64,000 bases of DNA from Lachnospiraceae bacterium. GTDB lineage: Bacteria; Bacillota; Clostridia; Lachnospirales; Lachnospiraceae. The stretch lies in contig JAETOL010000010.1 of the NCBI GenBank assembly GCA_021771755.1, positions 1 through 64,000 of the forward strand, in the 5' to 3' direction. The translations under genes were made by a program, and so were the position numbers. Below are positions 24,056 to 32,326 of the stretch, piece by piece. The notes beneath the pieces were generated by a model that had not been told where the DNA came from, searched no databases, and worked only from the letters and a program-made list of their open reading frames with translations. The stretch's first letter is position 1. Every line of letters begins with the position of its first letter.

Positions 24056-26184
24056 AGATCCAGCTGTTTCATCAACCCATAAAGGGTTCGACGGTACACA
24101 GCATAGAACACAATGGCAATGACGGCGATCACTTCCAGACACACCAGAAAACCGGCAATCTCCGACTGTGTGTAGCGGTTATCATTGGCATAAAGCATCA
24201 TTCCATAGAGAAGTACCATACAGCTCATTCCCACAGCAGTTGGAATCTGAAAGACCGGTCCGGCCTGCCGGCGGAGCTCCCTGCAAAGAAAAGCGGGAGA
24301 AGCGCCCAGACGCTTCAGGTCATAAAATACATAGGCATTATTCAAAGCCAGTGTCTGGCAGCGGGTGTAGGAAATGACCAGAGCGGCAGTAAAGCATACG
24401 ATCCCGATAAAAAGGAAGGTCATCATAAATACAGAAAAGGTATTCAGCTGTTCGGTGCTGTCAAGGATCCGGAACTGCGGCATGTAGTTCCAGAACATCC
24501 GGAAATCTGCGCTGTCCAGCTGTGAGCGATCCAGGTGGTCATCGACATCTCTGTAGCTGGCTCCGAAATAGTCGTTTGTATAGCCCTCTGTCATGAGGTA
24601 TTCGACAGGATCGTAGAGACTTGTAGAAAAGCTGTCGTCATCAAAGGAGGCCACAATCCTTTCATAAAAAGCGCGGGCAAAGGGATAACTGTCCTTTCCT
24701 TCGGAATTGAAAAATGCCATGGTTCCCTGCCATTGGGGCGTAAGTCCCCGGGAAATTTTTTGGAAGTCACTGTCATCCAGAACCCCGGTATACAGAGCGC
24801 CCAGCTGATCAAAATGAACAAAGCCTTTAAAGGATACAGGGAGAACCTCTCTTGTGATCATATTGGTAAATCGGGTGGAATTATCTACCACACGGTAAGA
24901 AGTCTCTTCCCGGTTGGTTACAGCATAATATTCTCCCGGTTCAACGGAAAGGCTTTGACCGGAGATCCGGTTGAAATCACTTTCAGAAAGAAAATGTCCC
25001 TCAGAGGAAATCTCATAGTATTTCCATGAAAAACTGCCGTCGGCATTGTCGATCATCACATTGGAGTCAACGGCCAGACTGAGGTAAGGACATTCCTTCC
25101 AGTCTGCAATCTGTATCTTATGTTCCCGGGCAAGATCCTGGATTTCTTCTTCTGAAGGAAGCTGCTGATCCGATGGCCAGAACCAGGAATAATCGTATTC
25201 TCTCTGTTCAATATTCATGGAAGTACCGGTACCAAGCATAGGAAGATAAAAAATACCGAAGCAGCCGCCTGCGATCAGAACCGTGGTAACAAGCAGGCTG
25301 TTTACGGTCTGTTTTCCCTGGAATTTCATCATGCTTCTTGCAATGATGTTTTTCCAGGGATTTTTATGTCTGAAGAGCCATCCGTTGACAACGGTGTGGA
25401 GCATGATCAGATAAAGCCCTGCAAATACCGGGGAATAACAGAGAAGCTTAAGCAAAGCCGGGGCATAGCGGTGCGTAAGATTCTGATAAAAAGTAGGGAA
25501 GTTATAGCCCAGCATTGCTCCGCCTGTCAGCAGGACAATACCCAGCGGTCCGCACCAGAGTCCAAGCTCTTTTACCGGCTCATTCTGATGCTCTTCCTGT
25601 ATCACATCCAGAATGTCTGTTTTTCTGAGATAAACAAAAGCCAGCAGGCAGGCGCAAAAAAGCACGAGAACGGCAAATCCTGCCGGTATCCACAGACAGC
25701 GAAAATCCAGATGCAGGATCATGTACTGATTATCCACGATCAGGAAACGGAACAGCTTCCACAGGAGCATTATGAAAGGAAAGCCTGCAAGGATCCCAAG
25801 AAGGGCAGAGCTTCCGCTTAAAAGAATCACCTCGCGGAAAAGTCCGGGAGCCAGCGTTTTTCTGGAGGCGCCAAGCGCCATAAGGATTCCGAGCTGGTGT
25901 GATTTTTTACGGAAAAACAGGCTGGCGGCATAGACGGTGAAGACCGTACAGCCAAAAAGAGTCATGATAAAGATCATGTAAAGCTGTCTCAGGCTGTCTC
26001 CGCCCTCCGGAAAGATATTCAGGACCGTAGGGGAAAACATCAGAGCAGAATATGCAGTCATCAGCATCAGAGATACAAAATTACAGAACAGATACAGTCG
26101 TGCCTGTTTCCAGTCTGCTTTTTGCAGACGGTTTTCCAGCTCTTTTATCGTTCTTATGGATTGTCTTTTTTTCTTTTTATTCAT
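24037..26184 (-). CDS. FtsX-type ABC transporter permease
   Basis: 715 residues. The layout is that of MacB/BceB-like exporters: an N-terminal cytosolic basic segment, several helices with SHQLGILMALGASRK (FtsX signature), a large extracytoplasmic domain (about residues 330-560) and C-terminal helices with a second FtsX-like block (YDLKRLGASPAFLCR). Its start overlaps the ATPase gene stop by 4 nt. With the ATPase it would export or detoxify a peptide or lipid-linked compound. The linked LytTR system suggests an antimicrobial-peptide or signalling role; substrate unknown. Confidence 0.82.
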   Translation of the reverse strand: MNKKKKRQSIRTIKELENRLQKADWKQARLYLFCNFVSLMLMTAYSALMFSPTVLNIFPEGGDSLRQLYMIFIMTLFGCTVFTVYAASLFFRKKSHQLGILMALGASRKTLAPGLFREVILLSGSSALLGILAGFPFIMLLWKLFRFLIVDNQYMILHLDFRCLWIPAGFAVLVLFCACLLAFVYLRKTDILDVIQEEHQNEPVKELGLWCGPLGIVLLTGGAMLGYNFPTFYQNLTHRYAPALLKLLCYSPVFAGLYLIMLHTVVNGWLFRHKNPWKNIIARSMMKFQGKQTVNSLLVTTVLIAGGCFGIFYLPMLGTGTSMNIEQREYDYSWFWPSDQQLPSEEEIQDLAREHKIQIADWKECPYLSLAVDSNVMIDNADGSFSWKYYEISSEGHFLSESDFNRISGQSLSVEPGEYYAVTNREETSYRVVDNSTRFTNMITREVLPVSFKGFVHFDQLGALYTGVLDDSDFQKISRGLTPQWQGTMAFFNSEGKDSYPFARAFYERIVASFDDDSFSTSLYDPVEYLMTEGYTNDYFGASYRDVDDHLDRSQLDSADFRMFWNYMPQFRILDSTEQLNTFSVFMMTFLFIGIVCFTAALVISYTRCQTLALNNAYVFYDLKRLGASPAFLCRELRRQAGPVFQIPTAVGMSCMVLLYGMMLYANDNRYTQSEIAGFLVCLEVIAVIAIVFYAVYRRTLYGLMKQLDLHSSER

Positions 26185-26930
26185 TCGGCATCACCACTCA
26201 TTTCTTTGATCGCATTTAACAGGGTGTCATGAAACGCACTTCTTGTCTGAATATTTTTTTCCAGCTGACGATAAACCATTCCATCTTTTAAGAGAATTAC
26301 CCGGTCGCAGAAGGATGCGGAAAAGCTGTCGTGAGTGACCATAAAGATGGTGGCATCCAGATTCTTTCTGGCATTTTCAAAGGATTCGATAACGATACGG
26401 CTGGAGCGGCTGTCCAGATTTCCGGTAGGCTCATCTGCAAGGATCATCAGAGGCCGGTTGATCAGGCTTCTGGCAACAGCGGTTCTCTGCCTTTCACCGC
26501 CGGAGATTTCAGCGGGATACTTACTGCGGATATGGCTGATGCCAAACAGCTCCATCAGCTGGTCTGCGTACCGTTCTCCGTCCTTATCCACATTGGAACG
26601 GATGATCCTGGGAACCAGAATGTTTTCCCGGACTGTCAGCCCGTCCAGAAGCATAAAATCCTGAAATACAAAGCCCAGTTTTTCGTTGCGGACAAGGGCA
26701 AGCTGCTCCGGTGTCATGGTGCTGAGTTCCTGGCTGCCAAGAGTGATCTTTCCTTTTTCAAAAGGAATATAACAGGAAATACAGTTGAGAAGTGTGGACT
26801 TTCCGGAGCCGGAAGGCCCCATGACAGCGATAAATTCGCCTTTTGCAATGGAAAAAGAGACTCCCCTCAGAACCGGGTAGGTCTGTTTTCCTGTTTTATA
26901 GGATTTTTCAAGATTTTTGACAGATAGCAT
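26181..26930 (-). CDS. ABC transporter ATP-binding protein (LolD/BceA type)
   Basis: 249 residues, ATG with AAGGAGG. Walker A GPSGSGKST, Q-loop FQDFMLLDGLT, signature ISGGERQR, Walker B MILADEPTGNLDS, H-loop VTHD. It energises the FtsX permease encoded 4 nt downstream in overlap. It belongs to the MacB/BceA clade used for peptide resistance and lipoprotein release. Confidence 0.9.
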   Translation of the reverse strand: MLSVKNLEKSYKTGKQTYPVLRGVSFSIAKGEFIAVMGPSGSGKSTLLNCISCYIPFEKGKITLGSQELSTMTPEQLALVRNEKLGFVFQDFMLLDGLTVRENILVPRIIRSNVDKDGERYADQLMELFGISHIRSKYPAEISGGERQRTAVARSLINRPLMILADEPTGNLDSRSSRIVIESFENARKNLDATIFMVTHDSFSASFCDRVILLKDGMVYRQLEKNIQTRSAFHDTLLNAIKEMSGDAE

Positions 26931-27025
26931 AAAATTCCTCCTTATTATATAGAAATGTCCGTGATATGGATTTCCGGTTTTTTCAAATTGAGGATAACAC
27001 AGAAAACAGAGAGAAAAATCAGAGG

Positions 27026-27110
27026 TGTAAAGAATGGAGCTCAGGATGTAAAGTTTGGAAGGAGGCTGCAGAAAATGTAAAGATCGGAAGGATTTTTGTA
27101 AAGTTTGGAG
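27026..27110 (+). repeat. Four LytTR-type direct repeats upstream of the two-component operon
   Basis: TGTAAAG-NN-NGGA repeats start at 27026, 27047, 27076 and 27097. The steps are 21, 29 and 21 bp, so they form two pairs, each two helical turns apart. That spacing is characteristic of LytTR-domain regulators, which bind tandem 9-bp sites. They end at the -35 region of the LytTR promoter, so autoregulation is likely, and the divergent ABC genes may share them. Confidence 0.7.
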
Positions 27111-27138
27111 TGGACGGAAAGGGGAAGTGCGTTATAAT
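27111..27138 (+). promoter_or_regulatory. Promoter of the LytTR two-component operon
   Basis: -10 TATAAT (27133-27138), weak -35 TGGACG (27111-27116), 16-bp spacer. The poor -35 abuts the last direct repeat, as expected for an activated promoter. Confidence 0.55.
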
Positions 27139-27168
27139 AAAGAAACAAAATAAAAAAGGGAGAAAGCT

Positions 27169-27882
27169 ATGTTGAGGATCGCATTGTGTGACGATGAACA
27201 GGAAGCCCGGGACAGCCTGCGGTTTCAGCTGGAAAAATCCATGTATGAGGGAGACGAGGAGATCGTCTATGAATTTACTTCCGGAGAAACAGCTCTCCGG
27301 TGGCTGAATAAACATCCCGGCGAGGTGGATCTTCTTTTTCTGGATGTGGAGATGAAAGACCTGAATGGGATGGAAACTGCGGAAGAAATCCGGAAATTTG
27401 ATAAGGAGCTCCTGATCGTTTTTGTGACAGGGTATTCAGAATATGTGTTTGACGGATACCGCACAGGTGCTTTGGATTATGTGCTGAAGCCGGCAAAGGA
27501 AGAACAGATCCGTCAGGTCCTGAGCCGTGCCAGAGAACATTTTTTTCAGAAAAGAGAAAAGAACTTTGTGTTCCAGAATCAGGACGGAACCTTTCGGATG
27601 CCTTTGGATAAGATCCTGTATTTTTACAGTGACAGGCGTCAGGTCGGCGTAGTGACAGAGAAAGAAGAATATTTTTTTTATGGAAAGCTCTCTGAGGTGG
27701 AAGAAAAAACAGACGGACGCTTTGTAAGGATCCATCAGAGATATCTGGTAAACGCAGATCAGGTGGAGTATATCGGGCATGACCAGGTAGAGATTCATGG
27801 GAAAGAACTGCCTGTCAGCAGAGGGATGAAGGATACCGCTGTGGCAAAGCTGGCGGAATGTATGCTGAAAGGAATCGGGTGA
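27169..27882 (+). CDS. LytTR-family response regulator
   Basis: 237 residues. REC domain with ALCDDEQEA, the phosphoacceptor Asp in LLFLDVEMKDLNG, and a Lys near TGALDYVLKPAKE. The C-terminal LytTR DNA-binding domain (RFVRIHQRYLVNADQVEYI) resembles AgrA/LytR. It is encoded 4 bp before its kinase and faces four matching direct repeats, so it probably controls itself and the divergent ABC exporter. Confidence 0.9.
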   Translation: MLRIALCDDEQEARDSLRFQLEKSMYEGDEEIVYEFTSGETALRWLNKHPGEVDLLFLDVEMKDLNGMETAEEIRKFDKELLIVFVTGYSEYVFDGYRTGALDYVLKPAKEEQIRQVLSRAREHFFQKREKNFVFQNQDGTFRMPLDKILYFYSDRRQVGVVTEKEEYFFYGKLSEVEEKTDGRFVRIHQRYLVNADQVEYIGHDQVEIHGKELPVSRGMKDTAVAKLAECMLKGIG

Positions 27883-27886
27883 TGTC

Positions 27887-29140
27887 ATGAAGGAGAGTGT
27901 CAAACTTATACTGAGTATTTTATGGCTGTCACTGATGGGAATGCTGCTTCTTTTTTCTATTGGGAGACTGACCGGGCTTCGTCAGCAGAAACTGAGGCGG
28001 CTGTTTCTTTTGTTTTCCTGTGGTCTGCTGGGCGGAATGGTGATCTTTCTATCAGACTGGCAGAATATTGTTCCTACCTTTCTGATTTTTCTTACGGCGG
28101 TATGGGCAGGCTGTGAGGGGAGCCGGATCAAAAGACTGACAGTAGGACTTATGGTGGCAAGCACTGTCTTTTCTTTTAATGTGCTGGTGGATAACGGCAC
28201 AGAATTCGGCGGTTTTCTGGTGATCCTGCTTAAGCTGTGTTTCTGCCTGGGGCTTTGTGCGGTGATATGGAAATACGGTCCGGAACGGGATTTTGAACTT
28301 TCTCCGGCGATGTGGAAGCTTTTGTTTCTTCTGACGCTTCCTCCGGTGGGAATCGTGTTCAGTCTGGTTCTGCTCAGTGATCCGAAGGTTTACGAACTGT
28401 CAGTACAGTATCTCATCCTTCTGTTACTGTCTCTTTTTGCTTTTGTGGGACTGCTGTGGACCATGGTAGTACTGGCAAAGCAGCAGAAGCTGGAAGCCGA
28501 GGCAGTGATGGCCGCTCAGAATGTACGCTACTACGAAGCCATGGAGCAGCAGCATTTTGAGATAAGGAGACTGAAGCATGATATGGCAAATCATCTTCAG
28601 ACTGCGCTGGCGCTTCCGGGGGAGCAGGGAAAGGCATATCTTCGGGAACTTTTGGAAAGTACGGAGAATACCCGTACTTTAAAATACTGCATGGACAATA
28701 CGATGAATATCATCCTCAGTGCAAAAGAAGCAGCAATGAAACAGAAAGGAATCGATTTTCATGTGCTGGCAGATATTCCGGAGCCGCTTCCGATGGAAAA
28801 AACAGATATCTGCGCTGTTTTCGGCAATGCTCTTGACAATGCCATGGAAGCAGTGGAAGGATTTCCGGAAGAAAAACGCCGGATTACTATGGAGGCAAGG
28901 TGGAAAAGAGGACTGCTTGCAGTCAGTATCCGTAATCCGGGAAGGATTCCGGAAAGAGACAGCAGGATTCCAAAAAAGTTTCCGGTAACCACAAAAAAGG
29001 ACCGCGCATCTCACGGATTCGGGATTCCCAGTATCCGGGCTGTCCTCGGAAGATACGGCGGCACCATGGAACTGCGCCAGGAGGGGGACGAGGTGTGTCT
29101 GTTTCTCTACTGTCACCTTCAGAAAGAAAACGTCTCTTGA
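27887..29140 (+). CDS. GHKL-type sensor histidine kinase (AgrC/LytS-like)
   Basis: 417 residues. The N-terminal half has six to seven transmembrane helices. The dimerisation/phosphorylation segment carries His in RRLKHDMANHL, followed by a GHKL ATPase domain (FGNALDNAMEAVE; GFGIPSIRAV). It phosphorylates the LytTR regulator encoded just upstream. The membrane sensor lacks an extracellular domain, typical of kinases sensing peptides or membrane-active compounds. Confidence 0.85.
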   Translation: MKESVKLILSILWLSLMGMLLLFSIGRLTGLRQQKLRRLFLLFSCGLLGGMVIFLSDWQNIVPTFLIFLTAVWAGCEGSRIKRLTVGLMVASTVFSFNVLVDNGTEFGGFLVILLKLCFCLGLCAVIWKYGPERDFELSPAMWKLLFLLTLPPVGIVFSLVLLSDPKVYELSVQYLILLLLSLFAFVGLLWTMVVLAKQQKLEAEAVMAAQNVRYYEAMEQQHFEIRRLKHDMANHLQTALALPGEQGKAYLRELLESTENTRTLKYCMDNTMNIILSAKEAAMKQKGIDFHVLADIPEPLPMEKTDICAVFGNALDNAMEAVEGFPEEKRRITMEARWKRGLLAVSIRNPGRIPERDSRIPKKFPVTTKKDRASHGFGIPSIRAVLGRYGGTMELRQEGDEVCLFLYCHLQKENVS

Positions 29141-29165
29141 GTTTCTGAAAATCATCCTGTATACT
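29137..29165 (+). promoter_or_regulatory. Promoter of the GreA-family gene
   Basis: -35 TTGAGT (29137-29142), 17-bp spacer, -10 TATACT (29160-29165). The -35 overlaps the stop of the histidine kinase gene. Confidence 0.65.
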
Positions 29166-29210
29166 TGATTTACTGAAAAATATTCCATATTTGTGAAGGA
29201 GAGAACAACG

Positions 29211-29711
29211 ATGGGAGAAAAGCTTACAAAACGTGATGTGGAAAAAATAGAGCAGGAGATCGAGCACCGAAAGCTGGTAGTGCGTAAAGAGGCTATTGAA
29301 GCAGTGAAAGAGGCAAGAGCCCAGGGCGATCTCAGTGAGAATTTTGAATATTATGCAGCCAAGCGTCATAAGAACCAGAATGAAAGCAGAATCCGCTATC
29401 TGGAAAGAATGCTGAAAACAGCCGTTATTGTCACAGATGCCTCCAAAGAGGATGAGGTGGGAATGGATGATATTGTTGAAGTGGAATTTGAGGAAGATGG
29501 AGAAATTGAGAAATATAAGCTCGTCACCTCCATTCGGGGCAATTCCATGGAAAACAGGATCAGCATTGAATCTCCTATTGGAAAAGCGCTGAAAGGGCGT
29601 AAGACAGGAGACCGGGTAAAGGTTCAGGTCAGTGAAGATATCAGTTATTATCTGATCATCCGGTCCATTGAGAAAACCGGAGAGGAAGGAGAAAATATCC
29701 GGGGCTTTTAA
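29211..29711 (+). CDS. greA: GreA-family transcription elongation factor
   Basis: 166 residues from ATG 29211; an upstream GTG at 29193 overlaps the AAGGAGAG site. N-terminal coiled coil with the acidic tip EARAQGDLSENFEYYAAK (the GDLSEN signature), then the FKBP-like C-terminal domain (NRISIESPIGKALKGRKTGD). It stimulates transcript cleavage in backtracked RNA polymerase. It may be a second Gre paralogue, since the C-terminal part diverges from standard GreA. Confidence 0.85.
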   Translation: MGEKLTKRDVEKIEQEIEHRKLVVRKEAIEAVKEARAQGDLSENFEYYAAKRHKNQNESRIRYLERMLKTAVIVTDASKEDEVGMDDIVEVEFEEDGEIEKYKLVTSIRGNSMENRISIESPIGKALKGRKTGDRVKVQVSEDISYYLIIRSIEKTGEEGENIRGF

Positions 29712-29720
29712 ACAAAAAAA

Positions 29721-29760
29721 TTTTACACAGATTTTACATTGCACTGGGGATAATTTTACA
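29721..29760 (+). promoter_or_regulatory. Pho boxes upstream of the Na/Pi cotransporter
   Basis: TTTTACA occurs at 29721-29727, 29732-29738 and 29754-29760, all in an 11-bp phase; the position at 29743 is degenerate. This matches the TTTTACA repeats bound by PhoP/PhoB regulators in Firmicutes. The last copy sits at the -35 position of the -10 TATATT (29781-29786). Confidence 0.75.
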
Positions 29761-29780
29761 AAGTCCTCCTAAAATGAAGG

Positions 29781-29786
29781 TATATT
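29781..29786 (+). promoter_or_regulatory. -10 box of the Pho-regulated operon
   Basis: TATATT with no consensus -35; a Pho box occupies that place. This fits activation by the phosphorylated regulator encoded downstream. Confidence 0.5.
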
Positions 29787-29810
29787 AAATATTCGCAAAG
29801 GAGAAATACC

Positions 29811-31580
29811 ATGGATTTTTTTAGTATACTGACTCTGTTAGGCGGACTTGCCCTGTTTTTATATGGTATGCAGGTGATGGGCGATGGTCTTGCCAAGGTT
29901 TCCGGAGGAAAGCTGGAAAAAATACTTGAAAATCTTACATCCAGTAAATGGAAAGCAGTTCTTCTGGGACTTGCGGTTACAGCGGTGATCCAGTCCTCTT
30001 CGGCAACCACCGTTATGGTAGTGGGGTTTGTAAACTCCGGTATTATGAAATTAACACAGGCGGTAGGCATCATCATGGGTGCCAACATTGGTACCACAGT
30101 GACTGCCTGGATCTTAAGCCTTGCAGGCATTGAGAGCAGCAACTTTTTTATCAGTCTTCTGAAGCCAAGCTCATTTGCTCCGATTCTGGCGCTGATCGGT
30201 ATTGTGCTTCTTATGTTTACAAAAAGTTCCCGCAAAAAGGATATCGGTGTGATCCTTGTGGGCTTTGCAGTCCTGATGTTTGGAATGGAGACTATGAGCG
30301 GTGCGGTAAAACCCCTGGCAGATGTTCCGGAATTTACCAACCTTCTTCTTGCATTTTCCAACCCGGTAGCCGGTGTGCTGGCAGGAACCATCCTGACTGC
30401 GATCATTCAGTCCTCTTCTGCTTCCGTAGGTATTCTGCAGGCGCTCTGTGTCACCGGTGCGGTACCTTACAGTGCAGCCTTCCCGATTATTATGGGACAG
30501 AATATCGGTACCTGTGTGACAGCACTTCTGTCTGCCATCGGTGCAAATAAAAATGCCAAACGTGCGGCAATGATCCATCTGTACTTTAACCTGCTTGGAA
30601 CCGTGATCTTCCTTGGTGTATTCTACCTTCTGAATTCCGTGGTACACTTTTCCTTTATGGATTCCATGGCAACACCGGCAGCGATCGCTGTTACCCACAG
30701 TATTTTTAATGTGACGGCAACTCTGATCTGGCTTCCATTTTCTAATATCCTTGTGAAACTGGCATGTCTGACTATCCGCGATTCTGCAGAGGATGTGGTT
30801 GCAGCCGGAGAAGACAGAGAATTCCTGATTCTGGAATCCCGTTTCCTTGAGAAACCGGCATTCGCTGTTGAACAGGGAAGAACTGCAGCAAGACGTATGG
30901 CAGAAGATTCCAGAAAATCTCTGGGAACTGCATTTGACCTGCTTCATCAGTATGATGCGGAAGGCGCAAAGAAAATTGACAAGCTGGAAGGCAAGGTGGA
31001 CCGTTATGAGGATGAACTGGGAACCTATCTGGTACAGCTGAATAATAAGGATCTTTCCGAAAACGACAGCCACAGTGTTTCAATCATGCTTCACTGCATC
31101 GGAGATTTCGAGAGAATTTCCGACCATGCTGTCAACATCAAGGAATCCGCAGAGGAGCTTCATGAAAAGAACCTGAGCTTTTCTCCAGTGGCTAAGGCGG
31201 AGCTCAGAGTTGTGACTGCGGCAGTCAATGACATTGTGGAAAAAGCATTTCAGGTTTTTGATGACCAGGATACCACGAAGGCTGCTGAGATCGAAGCGCT
31301 GGAGGAACTGATCGACGAGCTGACAAAAGAAATGAAACGGCGTCATATCAATCGCCTTCGCTCCGGTGAGTGTACCATTGAAATGGGATTTATCCTTTCT
31401 GACCTGATCACCAGTATGGAAAGAATTGCAGACCACTGTTCCAACATCGGTGTCTGCGTGACACAGGTCCGTGAAAACCTTTATGACACACACAGCCACC
31501 TGAATGCGCTGAAAAACGAAGACAGTGACGATTTTGAAAGATGTCTGGAAAAGGTACGTCAGGAGTACCTGCTTCCATAA
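29811..31580 (+). CDS. Na/Pi cotransporter with a C-terminal PhoU domain
   Basis: 589 residues. Two inverted repeats of the NptA/NptII fold with the paired QSSSATTVMVVG and QSSSASVGILQA motifs, eight to nine helices, then a cytosolic PhoU-like helical domain from about residue 350 (two halves: KSLGTAFDLLHQYD and DLITSMERIADHCSNIGVC). It imports phosphate with sodium. Pho boxes upstream and a PhoB/PhoR-like pair downstream support phosphate-starvation control. Confidence 0.88.
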   Translation: MDFFSILTLLGGLALFLYGMQVMGDGLAKVSGGKLEKILENLTSSKWKAVLLGLAVTAVIQSSSATTVMVVGFVNSGIMKLTQAVGIIMGANIGTTVTAWILSLAGIESSNFFISLLKPSSFAPILALIGIVLLMFTKSSRKKDIGVILVGFAVLMFGMETMSGAVKPLADVPEFTNLLLAFSNPVAGVLAGTILTAIIQSSSASVGILQALCVTGAVPYSAAFPIIMGQNIGTCVTALLSAIGANKNAKRAAMIHLYFNLLGTVIFLGVFYLLNSVVHFSFMDSMATPAAIAVTHSIFNVTATLIWLPFSNILVKLACLTIRDSAEDVVAAGEDREFLILESRFLEKPAFAVEQGRTAARRMAEDSRKSLGTAFDLLHQYDAEGAKKIDKLEGKVDRYEDELGTYLVQLNNKDLSENDSHSVSIMLHCIGDFERISDHAVNIKESAEELHEKNLSFSPVAKAELRVVTAAVNDIVEKAFQVFDDQDTTKAAEIEALEELIDELTKEMKRRHINRLRSGECTIEMGFILSDLITSMERIADHCSNIGVCVTQVRENLYDTHSHLNALKNEDSDDFERCLEKVRQEYLLP

Positions 31581-31600
31581 AAGAAAAAGGAATAGGATAC

Positions 31601-31638
31601 GGCTGCTGAGGGCAATACCCCCGGCAGCCTTTGTTGCT
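31601..31638 (+). terminator. Hairpin between the phosphate transporter and its two-component system
   Basis: GGCTGC (31601-31606) pairs with GCAGCC (31624-31629), with an inner GGG/CCC, followed by TTTGTTG. It is probably a partial terminator lowering regulator expression relative to the transporter. Confidence 0.55.
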
Positions 31639-31656
31639 AAGATAAGGAGGATGGCC

Positions 31657-32325
31657 ATGATCTATTGTGTAGAAGACGAAAAAAACATCCGGGAGCTTCT
31701 GGTATATACGCTGGAGACCACCGGATTTTCTGCAAAAGGGTTTGCGGACGGCAGAGAACTGAACGCAGCCCTCAAAAAAGAACTTCCGGTTCTGATCCTT
31801 CTGGATATCATGCTTCCGGGAGAGGACGGATATTCCATTCTTTCCAGACTGAAAGCAGCTCCGGAAACCAGAAATATTCCTGTGATCATGGTCACGGCCA
31901 AGGATGCGGAATTTGACAAGGTAAAGGGACTTGAGACAGGAGCAGACGATTATATCACCAAACCCTTCGGAATGATGGAATTTGTTGCCCGGGTAAAGGC
32001 AGTTCTCAGAAGATGTACCAGAAAAGAAGAAAACCGGGAGCTGTATTGTGGAGAGCTGAAGGTTCTGGTAGGGCGCCATGAGGTGCAGATCGGCGATAAA
32101 AAGGTAGAGCTTACCCGAAAGGAATTCGAGCTTCTTCAGTATCTTCTGGAAAACAAGAGTCTTGTTATGAGCCGGAATCAGATTTTGTGTCATGTGTGGG
32201 GATATGATTTTGATGGAGAAACCAGGACGGTGGACGTTCATGTAAGAACACTCAGACAGAAGCTGGGAGACGCAGGAAATATGGTAGAGACTGTGCGTGG
32301 GGTAGGCTACCGGATCGGAGATTAA
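31657..32325 (+). CDS. PhoB/PhoP-like OmpR-family response regulator
   Basis: 222 residues from ATG 31657, 6 nt after AAGGAGG; the ATG at 31651 is adjacent to it. REC domain with YCVEDEKNIR, the phosphoacceptor Asp in LILLDIMLPGEDG, and the Lys in DDYITKPFG. OmpR winged helix at the C-terminus (LTRKEFELLQYL; RTVDVHVRTLRQKLG). It lies 1 bp before its kinase gene. The Pho boxes and the Na/Pi transporter upstream make it a phosphate regulator by context. Confidence 0.88.
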   Translation: MIYCVEDEKNIRELLVYTLETTGFSAKGFADGRELNAALKKELPVLILLDIMLPGEDGYSILSRLKAAPETRNIPVIMVTAKDAEFDKVKGLETGADDYITKPFGMMEFVARVKAVLRRCTRKEENRELYCGELKVLVGRHEVQIGDKKVELTRKEFELLQYLLENKSLVMSRNQILCHVWGYDFDGETRTVDVHVRTLRQKLGDAGNMVETVRGVGYRIGD

Positions 32326-32326
32326 G

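Noticed and set aside
26931-27020. TATAAT on the minus strand at 26949-26944 as promoter of the ABC operon
   Set aside because: It abuts the Shine-Dalgarno, so a transcript from it would start inside the ribosome site; no better pair could be identified.
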